Origin: Sphingopyxis witflariensis
GTDB taxonomy: Bacteria > Pseudomonadota > Alphaproteobacteria > Sphingomonadales > Sphingomonadaceae
DNA length: 64,000 nt
Direction of reading: 5' to 3'
NCBI RefSeq assembly: GCF_002205635.1
Contig: NZ_NISJ01000014.1
Location: forward strand, 1 to 64,000
The translations under genes and the position numbers were made by a program. Positions 16,712 through 27,579 of the stretch are shown here, in pieces (position 1 is the first letter of the stretch; every line of letters starts with the position of its first letter). The notes under the pieces were generated by a model. The model was not told the origin of the DNA, did no database searches, and worked only from the letters and a program-made list of their open reading frames with translations.

Positions 16712-19498
16712 TTGGATTATAAAGTTTATCTCGCCATTACGGCGATATCTTTTGCGACGCCGGTGGTTGCGGCTGACGCGCCGCTCTATGCGCCGCCGGG
16801 CGCTTGGGTCACACCGAACAAGGCTCCGCTGACCGACGGAACGGACGCACGGCCATGGCTGCTCCTCGACCGGCAAATATTGATCGAAGGGGACAAAAGA
16901 TCGACCTTCGCTGACAGCGCCTTTCGCATCCAGACAGCGGAGGCGCTGCGGAACTGGAGCGACATGAGCTTCGATTGGCAACCCGACCGCGGCGATCTGA
17001 TTGTCCACAAGATCGAGATCATCCGCGATGGCAAACCGATCGACCTGCTTGCGCAGGGGCTGAAACTCAACGTGCTGCGGCGTGAAAAAGATCTGGAGCA
17101 GCGCGCGATCGATGGGCAACTGACCGCGATAGCGCCCATCGAGGATTTGCGCGTTGGCGACACAGTCCGTTTTTCAACGACACATGTCGAACGCACGTCC
17201 GTGCTCAAGGGCAATGGCGAGGCGGTGATCGATCTGCCCGCCGAACCGGCGCCGATCGCGACCGGGTCGGTACGAATATTGTGGCCGAAGGACCTTCCCG
17301 TCAAATGGAAGATGTTCGGCAAGGGTATCGCGCCTGCGGAAAGCGATCAGGCCGGCTATCATATCCTCACACAATCTTCCCCGCTCACCAAACAGGACGA
17401 AATGCCGCAGGATGCGCCATTGCGTTTCCGCCGGATGCCCGGGCTCGAATTCTCGACTTTCACCTCCTGGGCGGATTTGTCGCGTACGATCGCGCCGGTC
17501 TATGCGACCGCAGGCACGATCAAGGACGGCGGGGCACTCGCGATCGAAATCGAACGGATCGCCGCCACAACCGTCGATCCAAAGGCGCGTGCCAACGCTG
17601 CGCTGCGCCTCGTACAGAACGAAATCCGCTATCTTTATCGCGGAATGGAGAATGGCAATTATGTGCCGCAGTCCCCGGAAGCGACATGGTCGCTCCGTTA
17701 TGGCGACTGCAAGGCGAAGACGCTGCTCTTGCTCGCGATACTCGACCGCCTGGGTATCGAGGCGCGCGCGGCGCTTGTTCATTCGACATCCGGTGATTTT
17801 CTGCGTGACCGGTTGCCGACGCTTGGCGCCTTCGACCATGTTATCGTCGAAGCCAGGATCGACGGCATCGACCATTGGCTGGACGGTACGACCGCGGGTA
17901 CGCATATCGAAGACTTGGCCGATGTGCCTTCCTTTGCCTTCACGCTGCCGCTGACACGCGAGGGTCATGATATCGCGGCGCTTCCGGAGCGGCGCCCGGC
18001 ACGGCCGCAAATGGCGATCGCCATCGACTATGACCAGTCGGCGGGCACGGCCTTTCCGCCGCTGTTCGATCTCACCTTCACGCTTCGTGGCGCGATGGCC
18101 GCACCGCTGGCAACATGGAAGGCGCAGGCAAAACCCGATCAGCTTCGCGAGTTCGCGCAGGCTACGCTTGGCAACTTTATCAGCAACGGCGTGATCTACA
18201 GCCGCTCGATCGAGATCGACGAGAAACGGGGACTTGGCACGATCCGCGCCAAGGGTATCGGCAATCTGATCTGGGATCGCAGCGAAGAACGCCCCTATCT
18301 TGCGATCAATGGGATGATCGGCGATTTCAAGCTCGAAATCGACCGCGCGCGGGCCGCCTGGCGGGACATTCCCGTCGCTACCGGCAATCCGATGTACATG
18401 GAGTATCGGGTCGGCCTGACGCTCCCGCGTGAAGCCTCTTTCGCGGCCGAAGGTGAAGCGCAGACCGATCGCGAGATCGCCGGATTTGTCTTGAAACGCG
18501 ACGCGCGGCTGGACGGAAACCGGTTCGAAGATCATGAGAGCATGTGGACAAAGGGCATCGAGTTGCCCGCCAGTGCGCTTCCAGCTGCGCGCGCACAGGC
18601 GGCGGCGCTCAAGAAAAACCAATTTCGTTTGCGCGCGCCCGCAGGCTATCCGTCACGAGTCGAAGAAATTGCGAGCGCTCGAAAAGGGAGTCGCCTCGCC
18701 CCGCTTCTCGCCGCCTATCAGAAAGCGATTGACGATAATCCCGACGAAGCGGCCAACTATCTGAACCGTGCGGCCTTCAACAGTGGCATCTTCGACTATA
18801 AGTCGGCGATCCCCGACTATGATGCCGCAATCGCGCGCGCGCCGACCGCAGAGATATATCAACAGCGGGCCTGGCTGAACGCCATGCTTGGCGACAATGC
18901 GCGGGCGCTGGCGGATGTCGAGGAGGCGTTGGCGCTCAATCCCGGATCGACAGACGCGCTCGCGCAAAAAGTCGGCTTGCTCACCGAATTGGACCGAACC
19001 GCCGACGCAATCGCGATCGCCGATGAACAGATGGCAGGCGCCAAGGACAAGCGCGATTGGGTCACCCTCAAGGCAGAAGCGCTCGGCAGAGCCGCTCGCG
19101 CCGAAGAAGGTGCGGTGTTGCTCACAGAAGCGCTCGGCGACCGCCCCGGCGACGCCTTCCTGCTCAACGCATTATGCTGGCTTCGCGGAGTACGCGAGAT
19201 CCAGCTGGATGTCGCACTCAAGGGCTGCACGCGCGCGATCGAGCTGAGCGAGAACGCCGCCGAGGCACTCGACAGCCGGGCGATGATCTATTTCAGGCTC
19301 GGCCGGGCCGAGGAAGCGCGCGCCGATCTGGATGCCGCGCTGAAGCTCAACCCCGGCGAGCCCACTTCGCTCTATATGCGAGGGATCATCCGTGGTCGTA
19401 GCGAAGACAAGGTCGGCGCGCTCGCCGACCTGACCCTCGCCCGACTTCAAAATGGCCAGATCGACAAAATCTATGCCGGATATGGGATCAAGCCGTGA
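16712..19498 (+). CDS. Secreted DUF3857/transglutaminase-like/TPR protein
   Basis: A 928-residue protein with an N-terminal signal peptide (VYLAITAISFATPVVAADA). A DUF3857 domain spans about 55-220 and a transglutaminase-like domain about 270-400. Its papain-type triad is intact: Cys333 in RYGDCKAKT, His376 in FDHVIVEA and Asp391 in WLDGTT. Four to six tetratricopeptide repeats run from about 660 to the end (LNRAAFNSGIFDYKSAIPDYDAAI and following). The family is common in sphingomonads and is periplasmic with unknown substrate; protein crosslinking or peptide cleavage are possible. TTG 16712 is used, with GGGGAG 11 bases upstream. It is monocistronic. Confidence 0.85.
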   Translation: MDYKVYLAITAISFATPVVAADAPLYAPPGAWVTPNKAPLTDGTDARPWLLLDRQILIEGDKRSTFADSAFRIQTAEALRNWSDMSFDWQPDRGDLIVHKIEIIRDGKPIDLLAQGLKLNVLRREKDLEQRAIDGQLTAIAPIEDLRVGDTVRFSTTHVERTSVLKGNGEAVIDLPAEPAPIATGSVRILWPKDLPVKWKMFGKGIAPAESDQAGYHILTQSSPLTKQDEMPQDAPLRFRRMPGLEFSTFTSWADLSRTIAPVYATAGTIKDGGALAIEIERIAATTVDPKARANAALRLVQNEIRYLYRGMENGNYVPQSPEATWSLRYGDCKAKTLLLLAILDRLGIEARAALVHSTSGDFLRDRLPTLGAFDHVIVEARIDGIDHWLDGTTAGTHIEDLADVPSFAFTLPLTREGHDIAALPERRPARPQMAIAIDYDQSAGTAFPPLFDLTFTLRGAMAAPLATWKAQAKPDQLREFAQATLGNFISNGVIYSRSIEIDEKRGLGTIRAKGIGNLIWDRSEERPYLAINGMIGDFKLEIDRARAAWRDIPVATGNPMYMEYRVGLTLPREASFAAEGEAQTDREIAGFVLKRDARLDGNRFEDHESMWTKGIELPASALPAARAQAAALKKNQFRLRAPAGYPSRVEEIASARKGSRLAPLLAAYQKAIDDNPDEAANYLNRAAFNSGIFDYKSAIPDYDAAIARAPTAEIYQQRAWLNAMLGDNARALADVEEALALNPGSTDALAQKVGLLTELDRTADAIAIADEQMAGAKDKRDWVTLKAEALGRAARAEEGAVLLTEALGDRPGDAFLLNALCWLRGVREIQLDVALKGCTRAIELSENAAEALDSRAMIYFRLGRAEEARADLDAALKLNPGEPTSLYMRGIIRGRSEDKVGALADLTLARLQNGQIDKIYAGYGIKP

Positions 19499-19633
19499 TC
19501 GGCGGCAATGCGGCGCAAAAGCCGCCGCATCGTTGATCGCCCTGAAACTCTGGGTCGCCATTCCCGGCGCGCGATAACATCGGCGTTCCCGGGAAGGGGG
19601 GATGACGAGAGAGGTCTAGCGCCTGTCTCGTCA

Positions 19634-20206
19634 TCACTCGACGGCAACGGCGCCCCCCATCCGCCGCCGCCGGTTCGCGACAATCTGGACAATCGCAAAG
19701 TGGACGGCGAACAGCCCCAGCTTCGACGCCATCGGGAAAAAGCCGATGAACGCCGGCCACCACGGCGTGAAGGCAATCGCAACGACCAGATTGGCGACCG
19801 CGGTCGCGAACATCATGCCCGCCCACACGAAACCAAATTTCTCCATCACATCGCCGATCAGCGGCAATTCCTCGGGCGCGACATAGCGGTTCATCCACCC
19901 CCGCCGCAGCATCGCGGCCCCGATCACGACATAGACGATCGACGGCTTGGCCATCACAAAGCGCGGATCGCCGGTCAGCATCGTCGCCCCCGCCGAAAAC
20001 AGCACCATCACCAGGCTGAGCCATTGCAGCGCCGCCACCGGGCGGCCGCGCAACAGTTCCCATCCCACCACCGCGCATGCGACGGCGGTTCCGGCAGCGG
20101 TCGCGACGATCAGATCGACATCGAGCGCGAGGAGCAAGGCAAAGACGATCACCCCGAGCGAGTCAAAGATCAGCGGGCCGAGGGCGTAGAAAAGCTGCTT
20201 GGACAT
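19634..20206 (-). CDS. YciB/IspZ-like septation-family inner membrane protein
   Basis: A 190-residue integral membrane protein with five or six helices. ALGPLIFDSLGVIVFALLLALDV at the start, the KPSIVYVVIGAAMLRRGWM segment and the KFGFVWAGMMFATAVANLVVAIAF helix match the YciB/intracellular septation protein A family. GGAGGTG precedes ATG 20206. It is divergent from a TetR regulator, with a promoter and palindromic operator between them, so it is probably the regulator's target. That is unusual, because yciB is normally a constitutive envelope gene. This may be a paralogue with a stress role. Confidence 0.78.
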   Translation of the reverse strand: MSKQLFYALGPLIFDSLGVIVFALLLALDVDLIVATAAGTAVACAVVGWELLRGRPVAALQWLSLVMVLFSAGATMLTGDPRFVMAKPSIVYVVIGAAMLRRGWMNRYVAPEELPLIGDVMEKFGFVWAGMMFATAVANLVVAIAFTPWWPAFIGFFPMASKLGLFAVHFAIVQIVANRRRRMGGAVAVE

Positions 20207-20233
20207 GATGCACCTCCAATATTTCCACTGTCA

Positions 20234-20262
20234 ATATTGCGAAGGCCATCCGCCCAAGTCAA
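20234..20262 (-). promoter_or_regulatory. Sigma-70-type promoter of the YciB-like gene
   Basis: On the minus strand TTGACT (20262-20257) and CAATAT (20239-20234) are separated by exactly 17 bases. Transcription would begin about 20 bases before the ribosome binding site GGAGG of the gene at 20206. The -10 overlaps a GTCAATAT element that recurs in the nearby operator. Confidence 0.6.
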
Positions 20263-20269
20263 GTGCAAA

Positions 20270-20284
20270 ATTGACAGCGTCAAT
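20270..20284. promoter_or_regulatory. Palindromic operator ATTGAC-AGC-GTCAAT, probable TetR site
   Basis: A perfect 6+3+6 inverted repeat in the divergent intergenic space, followed immediately by another TGACA. It contains a TTGACA that could be the -35 of the tetR gene, with the -10 falling at 20294-20299 and a leaderless start at ATG 20306. Both the site and the spacing are as expected for TetR autoregulation. The assignment is by position. Confidence 0.6.
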
Positions 20285-20305
20285 ATGACAGCGCTAAGCC
20301 GCGCC

Positions 20306-20896
20306 ATGACCAAGCCCTATCATCATGGCGACCTGCGCGCCGCCCTGCTCGCCGCAGCGGAGGAAATCGTGAACCGCGATGGCGTCGCCGGTCTCACCCT
20401 GCGCGGCGTCGCGCGCGAAGTCGGCGCCTCGCACGCCGCGCCCAAAAATCATTTCGACGATTTGACCGGCTTGCTGAGCGAACTCGCCGCGATCGGTTTC
20501 ACCCGCTTTGCCGACAGCATGGCGAATGCGGCAGCGGCCGAGGTCTCGCCGCGAGACAAGCTCAACGCCACCGGCCGCGCCTATGTCCTGTTCGCCCTCG
20601 CCGAGCCCGGCTTGTTCCAGCTGATGTTTCGCGGCGAGCGCCTCGACAAGACGCGCCCCGCGCTAAACGAAGCCATGACCCGCGCCTTCAGTACACTCAC
20701 CGGCGCAGTCGAGGCACTCCACACCGACGACCCCGCCGCCAAACGCGCCGCCCGCGCCCACGCCGCCCGCGCGTGGAGCATGGTCCATGGCTATGCGATC
20801 CTGCTCCTCGACGACCGCCTCAACCCGCTCCTCGACGCGGGCGCGCCCAAAGCCGACGCGATGGCGCTGCTCGACGACATGCTGACGCTGGACTGA
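20306..20896 (+). CDS. TetR/AcrR-family transcriptional regulator
   Basis: A 196-residue repressor. The N-terminal MTKPYHHGDLRAALLAAA, then IVNRDGVAGLTLRGVAREVGASHAAPKNHF form the TetR helix-turn-helix. The C-terminal ligand domain includes GRAYVLFALAEPGLFQLMFRGE, which resembles the TetR_C_33/WHG group. ATG 20306 gives the family N-terminus; ATG 20285 in the same frame directly abuts the operator and would add seven residues. There is no ribosome binding site before 20306, so a leaderless mRNA is plausible. It probably controls itself and the divergent membrane gene. The effector is unknown. Confidence 0.88.
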   Translation: MTKPYHHGDLRAALLAAAEEIVNRDGVAGLTLRGVAREVGASHAAPKNHFDDLTGLLSELAAIGFTRFADSMANAAAAEVSPRDKLNATGRAYVLFALAEPGLFQLMFRGERLDKTRPALNEAMTRAFSTLTGAVEALHTDDPAAKRAARAHAARAWSMVHGYAILLLDDRLNPLLDAGAPKADAMALLDDMLTLD

Positions 20897-20957
20897 GGCA
20901 GCGCAATCGCACATTCGAAGTGACTACCCACTTCGGGGCAGAAAGCTGACCTCCATT

Positions 20958-21050
20958 CGTCACCCCGGACTTGATCCGGGGTCCCGCTCGAAATCAAGCA
21001 CTTGTCGATGTCTCGAAAAGCGGGATCCCGGATCAAGCCCGGGATGACGA
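20958..21050. repeat. Dispersed palindromic repeat, GTCACCCCGGACTTGATCCGG family
   Basis: The left arm (CGTCACCCCGGACTTGATCCGGGG core) and right arm (CCCGGATCAAGCCCGGGATGACGA) are complementary over most of their length around a 40-base centre. Within each arm CCGGACTTGATCCGG forms its own hairpin. The same unit is at 45535-45591 and a half copy is at 40711-40740. It occupies the 323-bp gap after tetR (20897-21219), in which I see no gene. Confidence 0.75.
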
Positions 21051-21219
21051 TATAGTGGTTGGCGGCGTCTGGTCGTGAGCGATCATTATGGCCGGATTGG
21101 GTGCGACTGTCTGGAACGAAGTAAACGTCCGGAAAATCTGACGCCCGGACAAAGCGATTTCCACACCATCAGACTACTCCAATTACGCCTCATTTACTTG
21201 TATCTGCCATGACTGAGGC

Positions 21220-21531
21220 ATGGCTGGCACGCAGGTACCAAAAGGCTTTGGCCTCCTCTTCGCAATTGTGGGCATCCCACTGATCGTCTGGGACGCCGCG
21301 GGCACCAGCAATGAGATGGAGGCGCTCGACGCGTCGAGCAGCACCGAAAACGCTCGCATCGAGGCGTGCGTCACTACGGCCGTCAAATCTGGACCCGACT
21401 TGTCCACACACCGCCAGATATGTGGGTGCATAGTCAAGAAAGCAGCCGAGCGCGGCGCCTTCAAGGATTATGGTGCTTACGATGATGCTTTGCTTGAGCC
21501 CATAGTCGACGAGTGCATGCGCGGCAGTTGA
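21220..21531 (+). CDS. Small membrane-anchored cysteine-containing protein, unknown function
   Basis: A 103-residue protein. It has a short hydrophobic N-terminus (FGLLFAIVGIPLIVWDA) suggesting an uncleaved anchor or signal, and a C-terminal domain with four cysteines (Cys in IEACV, ICGCIV, DECM) that could form disulfides in the periplasm. GAGG stands six bases before ATG 21220. No family is recognised. Its base composition is less GC-rich than that of its neighbours. Confidence 0.55.
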   Translation: MAGTQVPKGFGLLFAIVGIPLIVWDAAGTSNEMEALDASSSTENARIEACVTTAVKSGPDLSTHRQICGCIVKKAAERGAFKDYGAYDDALLEPIVDECMRGS

Positions 21532-21626
21532 AGACCGAACACGGCGGTTTCCATTTGGTTTTGATAGTGAGCGCCTCAACGCCTGCAATCGGTCGTTGGA
21601 CGTGGTCGCTCTTCGGACTCCATAAT

Positions 21627-21661
21627 CAAAACCCGCCCCCAGCTTTCGCCGGGAGCGGGCT
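21627..21661 (-). terminator. Rho-independent terminator of katG
   Basis: On the minus strand, about 20 bases after the katG stop, GCCCGCTCCCGGC and a complementary GCTGGGGGCGGG arm surround a GAAA loop and are followed by TTTTGATT. Confidence 0.75.
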
Positions 21662-21682
21662 TGCAATCCGTCGCCGCAGCAA

Positions 21683-24237
<2,555 letters not shown>

Positions 24238-24396
24238 GTGGCTAACGACCCCAACCAGAACCAGAAGAAAACGCCGGCCCAGCGCGAAGAAGAACAGCGC
24301 CGCCAGCAACAGCAGCAGGGCGGCCAGAACCGCCAGCCGGGCGGAGAAGCGGGCAGCGAACCCGATCGCGACCGCAACCGTCCGCAGCAGGGCTGA
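24238..24396 (+). CDS. 52-residue Gln/Glu/Arg-rich small protein
   Basis: GTG 24238 is preceded by AAGGAGAAGGAA, a very strong ribosome binding site, and the frame ends at TGA 24394. The product starts VANDPNQNQKKTPAQREEE and continues with runs of Gln and Gly-Gly. It is wholly hydrophilic and probably disordered, with no Cys or aromatic residues. A strong terminator begins 20 bases after the stop, so this is a self-contained transcription unit. I know of no function. Similar low-complexity small proteins occur in sphingomonads, possibly stress related, but that is inference. Confidence 0.7.
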   Translation: MANDPNQNQKKTPAQREEEQRRQQQQQGGQNRQPGGEAGSEPDRDRNRPQQG

Positions 24397-24413
24397 TCCA
24401 CAGCCGGCATGAG

Positions 24414-24447
24414 AAAGGGGCCGCCCACGGGCGGCCCCTTTTCCTTT
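24414..24447 (+). terminator. Rho-independent terminator after the small Q-rich protein gene
   Basis: GGGGCCGCC, a CACG loop and GGCGGCCCC are followed by TTTTCCTTT: a nine-base perfect GC stem with a U tract. Confidence 0.88.
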
Positions 24448-24513
24448 GGCGGACAGCCAAAGCTGCCCTCTTTCATGCGTCAGAAGCTGGCCCGAATCCA
24501 TCGCCAACAAGTT

Positions 24514-24610
24514 CGTCATTGCGAGGAGCGGAGCGACGAAGCAATCTCCAGCCATCGACCTTGCGCAAGGTCGGCAGCTGGAGATTGCTTCGCTGCGCTC
24601 GCAATGACGA
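24514..24610. repeat. Large imperfect palindrome, CGTCATTGCGAGGAGCG type
   Basis: The left arm (CGTCATTGCGAG, then GCGACGAAGCAATCTCC) and right arm (GGAGATTGCTTCGCTGCGCT, then CGCAATGACG) are complementary around a GACCTTGCGCAAGGTC core that is itself palindromic. Repeats with these arms are widespread in Proteobacteria. It lies between the small protein unit and the 3' end of the TonB receptor gene. Confidence 0.8.
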
Positions 24611-24634
24611 ATTAAACTAGGACAACGCGGTCCT

Positions 24635-27106
24635 CTAGAAACTGGCCTTGATCGTCCCGCCCCAGGTGCGCGGATCACCCGGCAGCCCGACGATCAACCC
24701 GGTGTTGCCCGGACCGACGCTCAGCTGTTCCAGATAATTCTGGTTGAACGCATTGCGGACCCAGCCATAGACATCGAAGCCCGATTCCGTCCGGAAACCG
24801 GCGCGGAAGTTCGACAGCGAATAGCCTTCGATCCAGGTGTAGGCCGACGGCGACGGGTTCGACGAGAAGCGCGAACGATAGCTGCCGTCATAGCCGAGGT
24901 AGAATTGGCCATCCTTGCCGAACAGCTTGGATTCGGTGTTCGCCTCCGCCCCGAAAGAGAGCGCCAGCTTCGACACGCCCGGCAGGCGCTGACCCGAAAT
25001 GTCGCAGTTCGCCGGACTGTTGCCCGGCGTCCCCGGTGCCGCAATCACAGCCCCGGTCCCGCCGCCCGACAATTCGGGCGGGCATGGCGCATCGACGAAG
25101 CGCTTATATTTCGCATCGGTGAAGGCGCCATTGGCATAGGCGCGGAACCGCTCGCTCGGCCGGACCGAGAAGTCGACCTCGACACCCTGTGTCCGCACCT
25201 TCCCGGCATTGGCCAGATAACCGCGCAGCACCCCGAACTGGCCGTTGTTCACATTGGCCTGATAATTTTTGATGTCGGTGCGGAACGCTGTGAGGTTGAA
25301 GGTGATACGCCGGTCCCAAAACTCGCTCTTCACCCCCGCTTCGAGGTGATTGACCGATTCCGGCTTCACCGTCGCGGCGGCGAGGATCGGATTGTTCGCG
25401 CCGTCGGTCGGCACGCCATTCTGGTTGATCCCACCCGATTTGAACGTCTTGGCATAGGTTGCATAGAAAAGCAGATCCGACGTCGCCTTGTACGTCGCCG
25501 TCAAATCATAGCTGAAGTTCCAGTCGCTGAATGACGGCGAGATTTCCTGCGGCGCGAAAACGCCAAGCCGCGCGACGGTGATCGCATCGGTCGGACCGAA
25601 AACAACCGGGGTTCCGTCGCCGGCAAAGACCCGGCGCTGATAGAAACCATCCTTTTTGTCATAATTCAGTCGCACGCCCGGCTGGATCGTGAACTGATCG
25701 GTCACCTTCCAGCTCGCCTGCCCGAACAGCGCCGCACTGGTGTTTTTCAGATACTGGGTGTTGATCGCGGTCAGCCCATTGAGCACCGCCGGATTATTGG
25801 CGAGCGCGCTCGTCGGATTGAGCGTCCAGCGGCTCGACGCGGGGCCATGCGCTTCGGTGCCCTGCGTGTCGATGCGCTGGTAATAATAGAAGCCGCCAAC
25901 CACAAAGTCGAACCGGTCGCCGGTGTAATTATAGCGCAACTCCTGCGTATATTGATCCTGCTGCGACGGGTTCTGCGATTTGGTGACGATCGGCAGGCCG
26001 GTGAAATCGCGGTCGTTTTCGGGCTGCCAGTCCCAGAAGCGCCACGCGGTGACCGATGTCAGCGTGCCGGGGCCAACGTCCCATTTGACGCGGAGCGCGG
26101 CGCCGCCGATCTTGTTGCCCGCGTTGAGATTGGCATCGAGATCGGTCAACCGGTCATAGGGATTATCGCTGGGGACGACATAATTTTGCGCCGCGGCGAG
26201 CGCCGCATATTGACGGTTGAGCGGCCGCTGCGTCGCACCGGTACGGACGAAGACCGAGGCGCAGCACACCGCGTCCTGCTTGTTCCAGTCGCCCGACAGG
26301 GTGACGCTGAGGTCGTCGTTCGGCTGCCACAACAACTGGCCACGAACACCGATATTGTCCTGGCTCTGGACCCAGCGGTCCGTCGCGACATTGCGAATGG
26401 TGCCGCGCCGGCTGGTCGACGAAATGGCGACGCGCGCCGCCAGCGTGTCGGACAGCGGGCCCGAAATAGCGGCCTTCGCCTGTTTGAAGTTCAGATTGCC
26501 GATGCTGAGCTCGGCCTTGCCCTCGAAATCGAAGGTCGGCTGGTTGGTCGTGATGTTGATCGCGCCCGCGGTCGTGTTCTTGCCGTACAACGTGCCCTGC
26601 GGCCCGCGCAGCACTTCGATCTGCGCGACGTCGAGAAAGTCGAAGGTCGATGAGGCGACGCGCGAATAATAGACGTCGTCGACATAAATGCCGACACCCT
26701 GCTCGATCCCGTCGTTGGTCAGCCCGAACGGCGCACCGATGCCGCGGATATTGACCGCGGTGTTGCGCGGGTTCGACGAATAATATTGCAGCGTCGGGGT
26801 CAGCTGCGTCAGGCGGCCGACATTGAAGCTGCCCGTATTGTCGATCTGTTCGCCCGCGACGACCGACATGGCGATCGGCACGTCCTGCGCGGTTTCCTGA
26901 CGGCGGCGCGCGGTGACGACGATATCGCCGCCATAGCTGCCCTGCGTGGCGGCGCCTTCATCGGCGGTGGAGGTTGCGGCGTCGGCGGCGGTATCGGCGG
27001 CCGCTTCATTGGCGGCGGCGGGCGTGGCGGCAATCGCGAGCAAAAGCGAAAGCGTCAGCGAGGCGGCCGGAAGGCGCCGGCGAAGCGAAGGATATCTGGC
27101 GGTCAT
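24635..27106 (-). CDS. TonB-dependent outer membrane receptor
   Basis: An 823-residue receptor. The signal peptide ends near ATPAAANEA, followed by an Ala/Asp/Glu-rich linker and a TonB-box-like DIVVTARRR. The plug domain has VPIAMSVVAGEQI, then VNIRGIGAPFG and EVLRGPQGTLYGKNTTAGAINI. A 22-strand barrel follows and ends in the expected C-terminal aromatic (TIKASF). The N-terminus and FGLTNDGIEQGVGIYVDDVYY match the large sphingomonad receptor group often linked to siderophore, sugar or aromatic uptake. The ligand cannot be predicted. ATG 27106 has AGGAAA upstream. A DUF2292 gene is immediately upstream on the same strand. Confidence 0.93.
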   Translation of the reverse strand: MTARYPSLRRRLPAASLTLSLLLAIAATPAAANEAAADTAADAATSTADEGAATQGSYGGDIVVTARRRQETAQDVPIAMSVVAGEQIDNTGSFNVGRLTQLTPTLQYYSSNPRNTAVNIRGIGAPFGLTNDGIEQGVGIYVDDVYYSRVASSTFDFLDVAQIEVLRGPQGTLYGKNTTAGAINITTNQPTFDFEGKAELSIGNLNFKQAKAAISGPLSDTLAARVAISSTSRRGTIRNVATDRWVQSQDNIGVRGQLLWQPNDDLSVTLSGDWNKQDAVCCASVFVRTGATQRPLNRQYAALAAAQNYVVPSDNPYDRLTDLDANLNAGNKIGGAALRVKWDVGPGTLTSVTAWRFWDWQPENDRDFTGLPIVTKSQNPSQQDQYTQELRYNYTGDRFDFVVGGFYYYQRIDTQGTEAHGPASSRWTLNPTSALANNPAVLNGLTAINTQYLKNTSAALFGQASWKVTDQFTIQPGVRLNYDKKDGFYQRRVFAGDGTPVVFGPTDAITVARLGVFAPQEISPSFSDWNFSYDLTATYKATSDLLFYATYAKTFKSGGINQNGVPTDGANNPILAAATVKPESVNHLEAGVKSEFWDRRITFNLTAFRTDIKNYQANVNNGQFGVLRGYLANAGKVRTQGVEVDFSVRPSERFRAYANGAFTDAKYKRFVDAPCPPELSGGGTGAVIAAPGTPGNSPANCDISGQRLPGVSKLALSFGAEANTESKLFGKDGQFYLGYDGSYRSRFSSNPSPSAYTWIEGYSLSNFRAGFRTESGFDVYGWVRNAFNQNYLEQLSVGPGNTGLIVGLPGDPRTWGGTIKASF

Positions 27107-27218
27107 GGCAATTTCCTGTTGCGAAGAAAATCGCCACATCCGGTGGTCCGGTCTGCGGCAAGGCCGGGGGAGGCTTCCCCCGTTGGGAGTGGAAAATCAG
27201 GGTTGAAAAACGATGGCC

Positions 27219-27389
27219 CTAATTGGGGTAGCGGTGGCGCTCGGTGACATCGACCTGCACCAGCCGCCCCTCGTGGACGGTCAGCTGGATCGCGCCAAAG
27301 CGCAGTTTCTCAAGTGCATCGAGCACCGTTTGCACGGCAAGCGGAACGCTGTCGCGTTCGCTTTGAGCCGCATGTGTCGGCTGTGTCAT
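27219..27389 (-). CDS. YezD/DUF2292-family small protein
   Basis: A 56-residue protein. VPLAVQTVLDALEKLRFGAIQLTVHEGRLVQVDVTERHRY fits the DUF2292 family: one helix, then a beta hairpin of the form FGxIxLxxHxGxLVQxxxxER. Starting at ATG 27389 with AAAGGGA upstream gives a normal family length; the ORF extends upstream without homology. DUF2292 genes are often found next to sulfur assimilation or TonB receptor genes, and here the gene precedes such a receptor by about 110 bp on the same strand. Its biochemical role is unknown. Confidence 0.8.
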   Translation of the reverse strand: MTQPTHAAQSERDSVPLAVQTVLDALEKLRFGAIQLTVHEGRLVQVDVTERHRYPN

Positions 27390-27579
27390 GTGGATCCCTT
27401 TCCCTCTTGGATTCGCCCACAAGCATATGCCAACTGTTTTAGTTGACAATGATTGATTTGCTTTCTGCGCCGAAAGGTTGGGTTCGCGCGGCCAGCCGAT
27501 TTCCCTGCTCGCCCTCCAATTCGCCCATTGCGGACGCCAGGGATTGCGCGCGAGTCCCAGTGCTGGCAAAGGCGCAGGG

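Noticed and set aside
20958..21050. CRISPR-like repeated palindromes
   Set aside because: Units are single inverted pairs scattered in the window, not direct repeats with regular spacers, and no cas genes are present.
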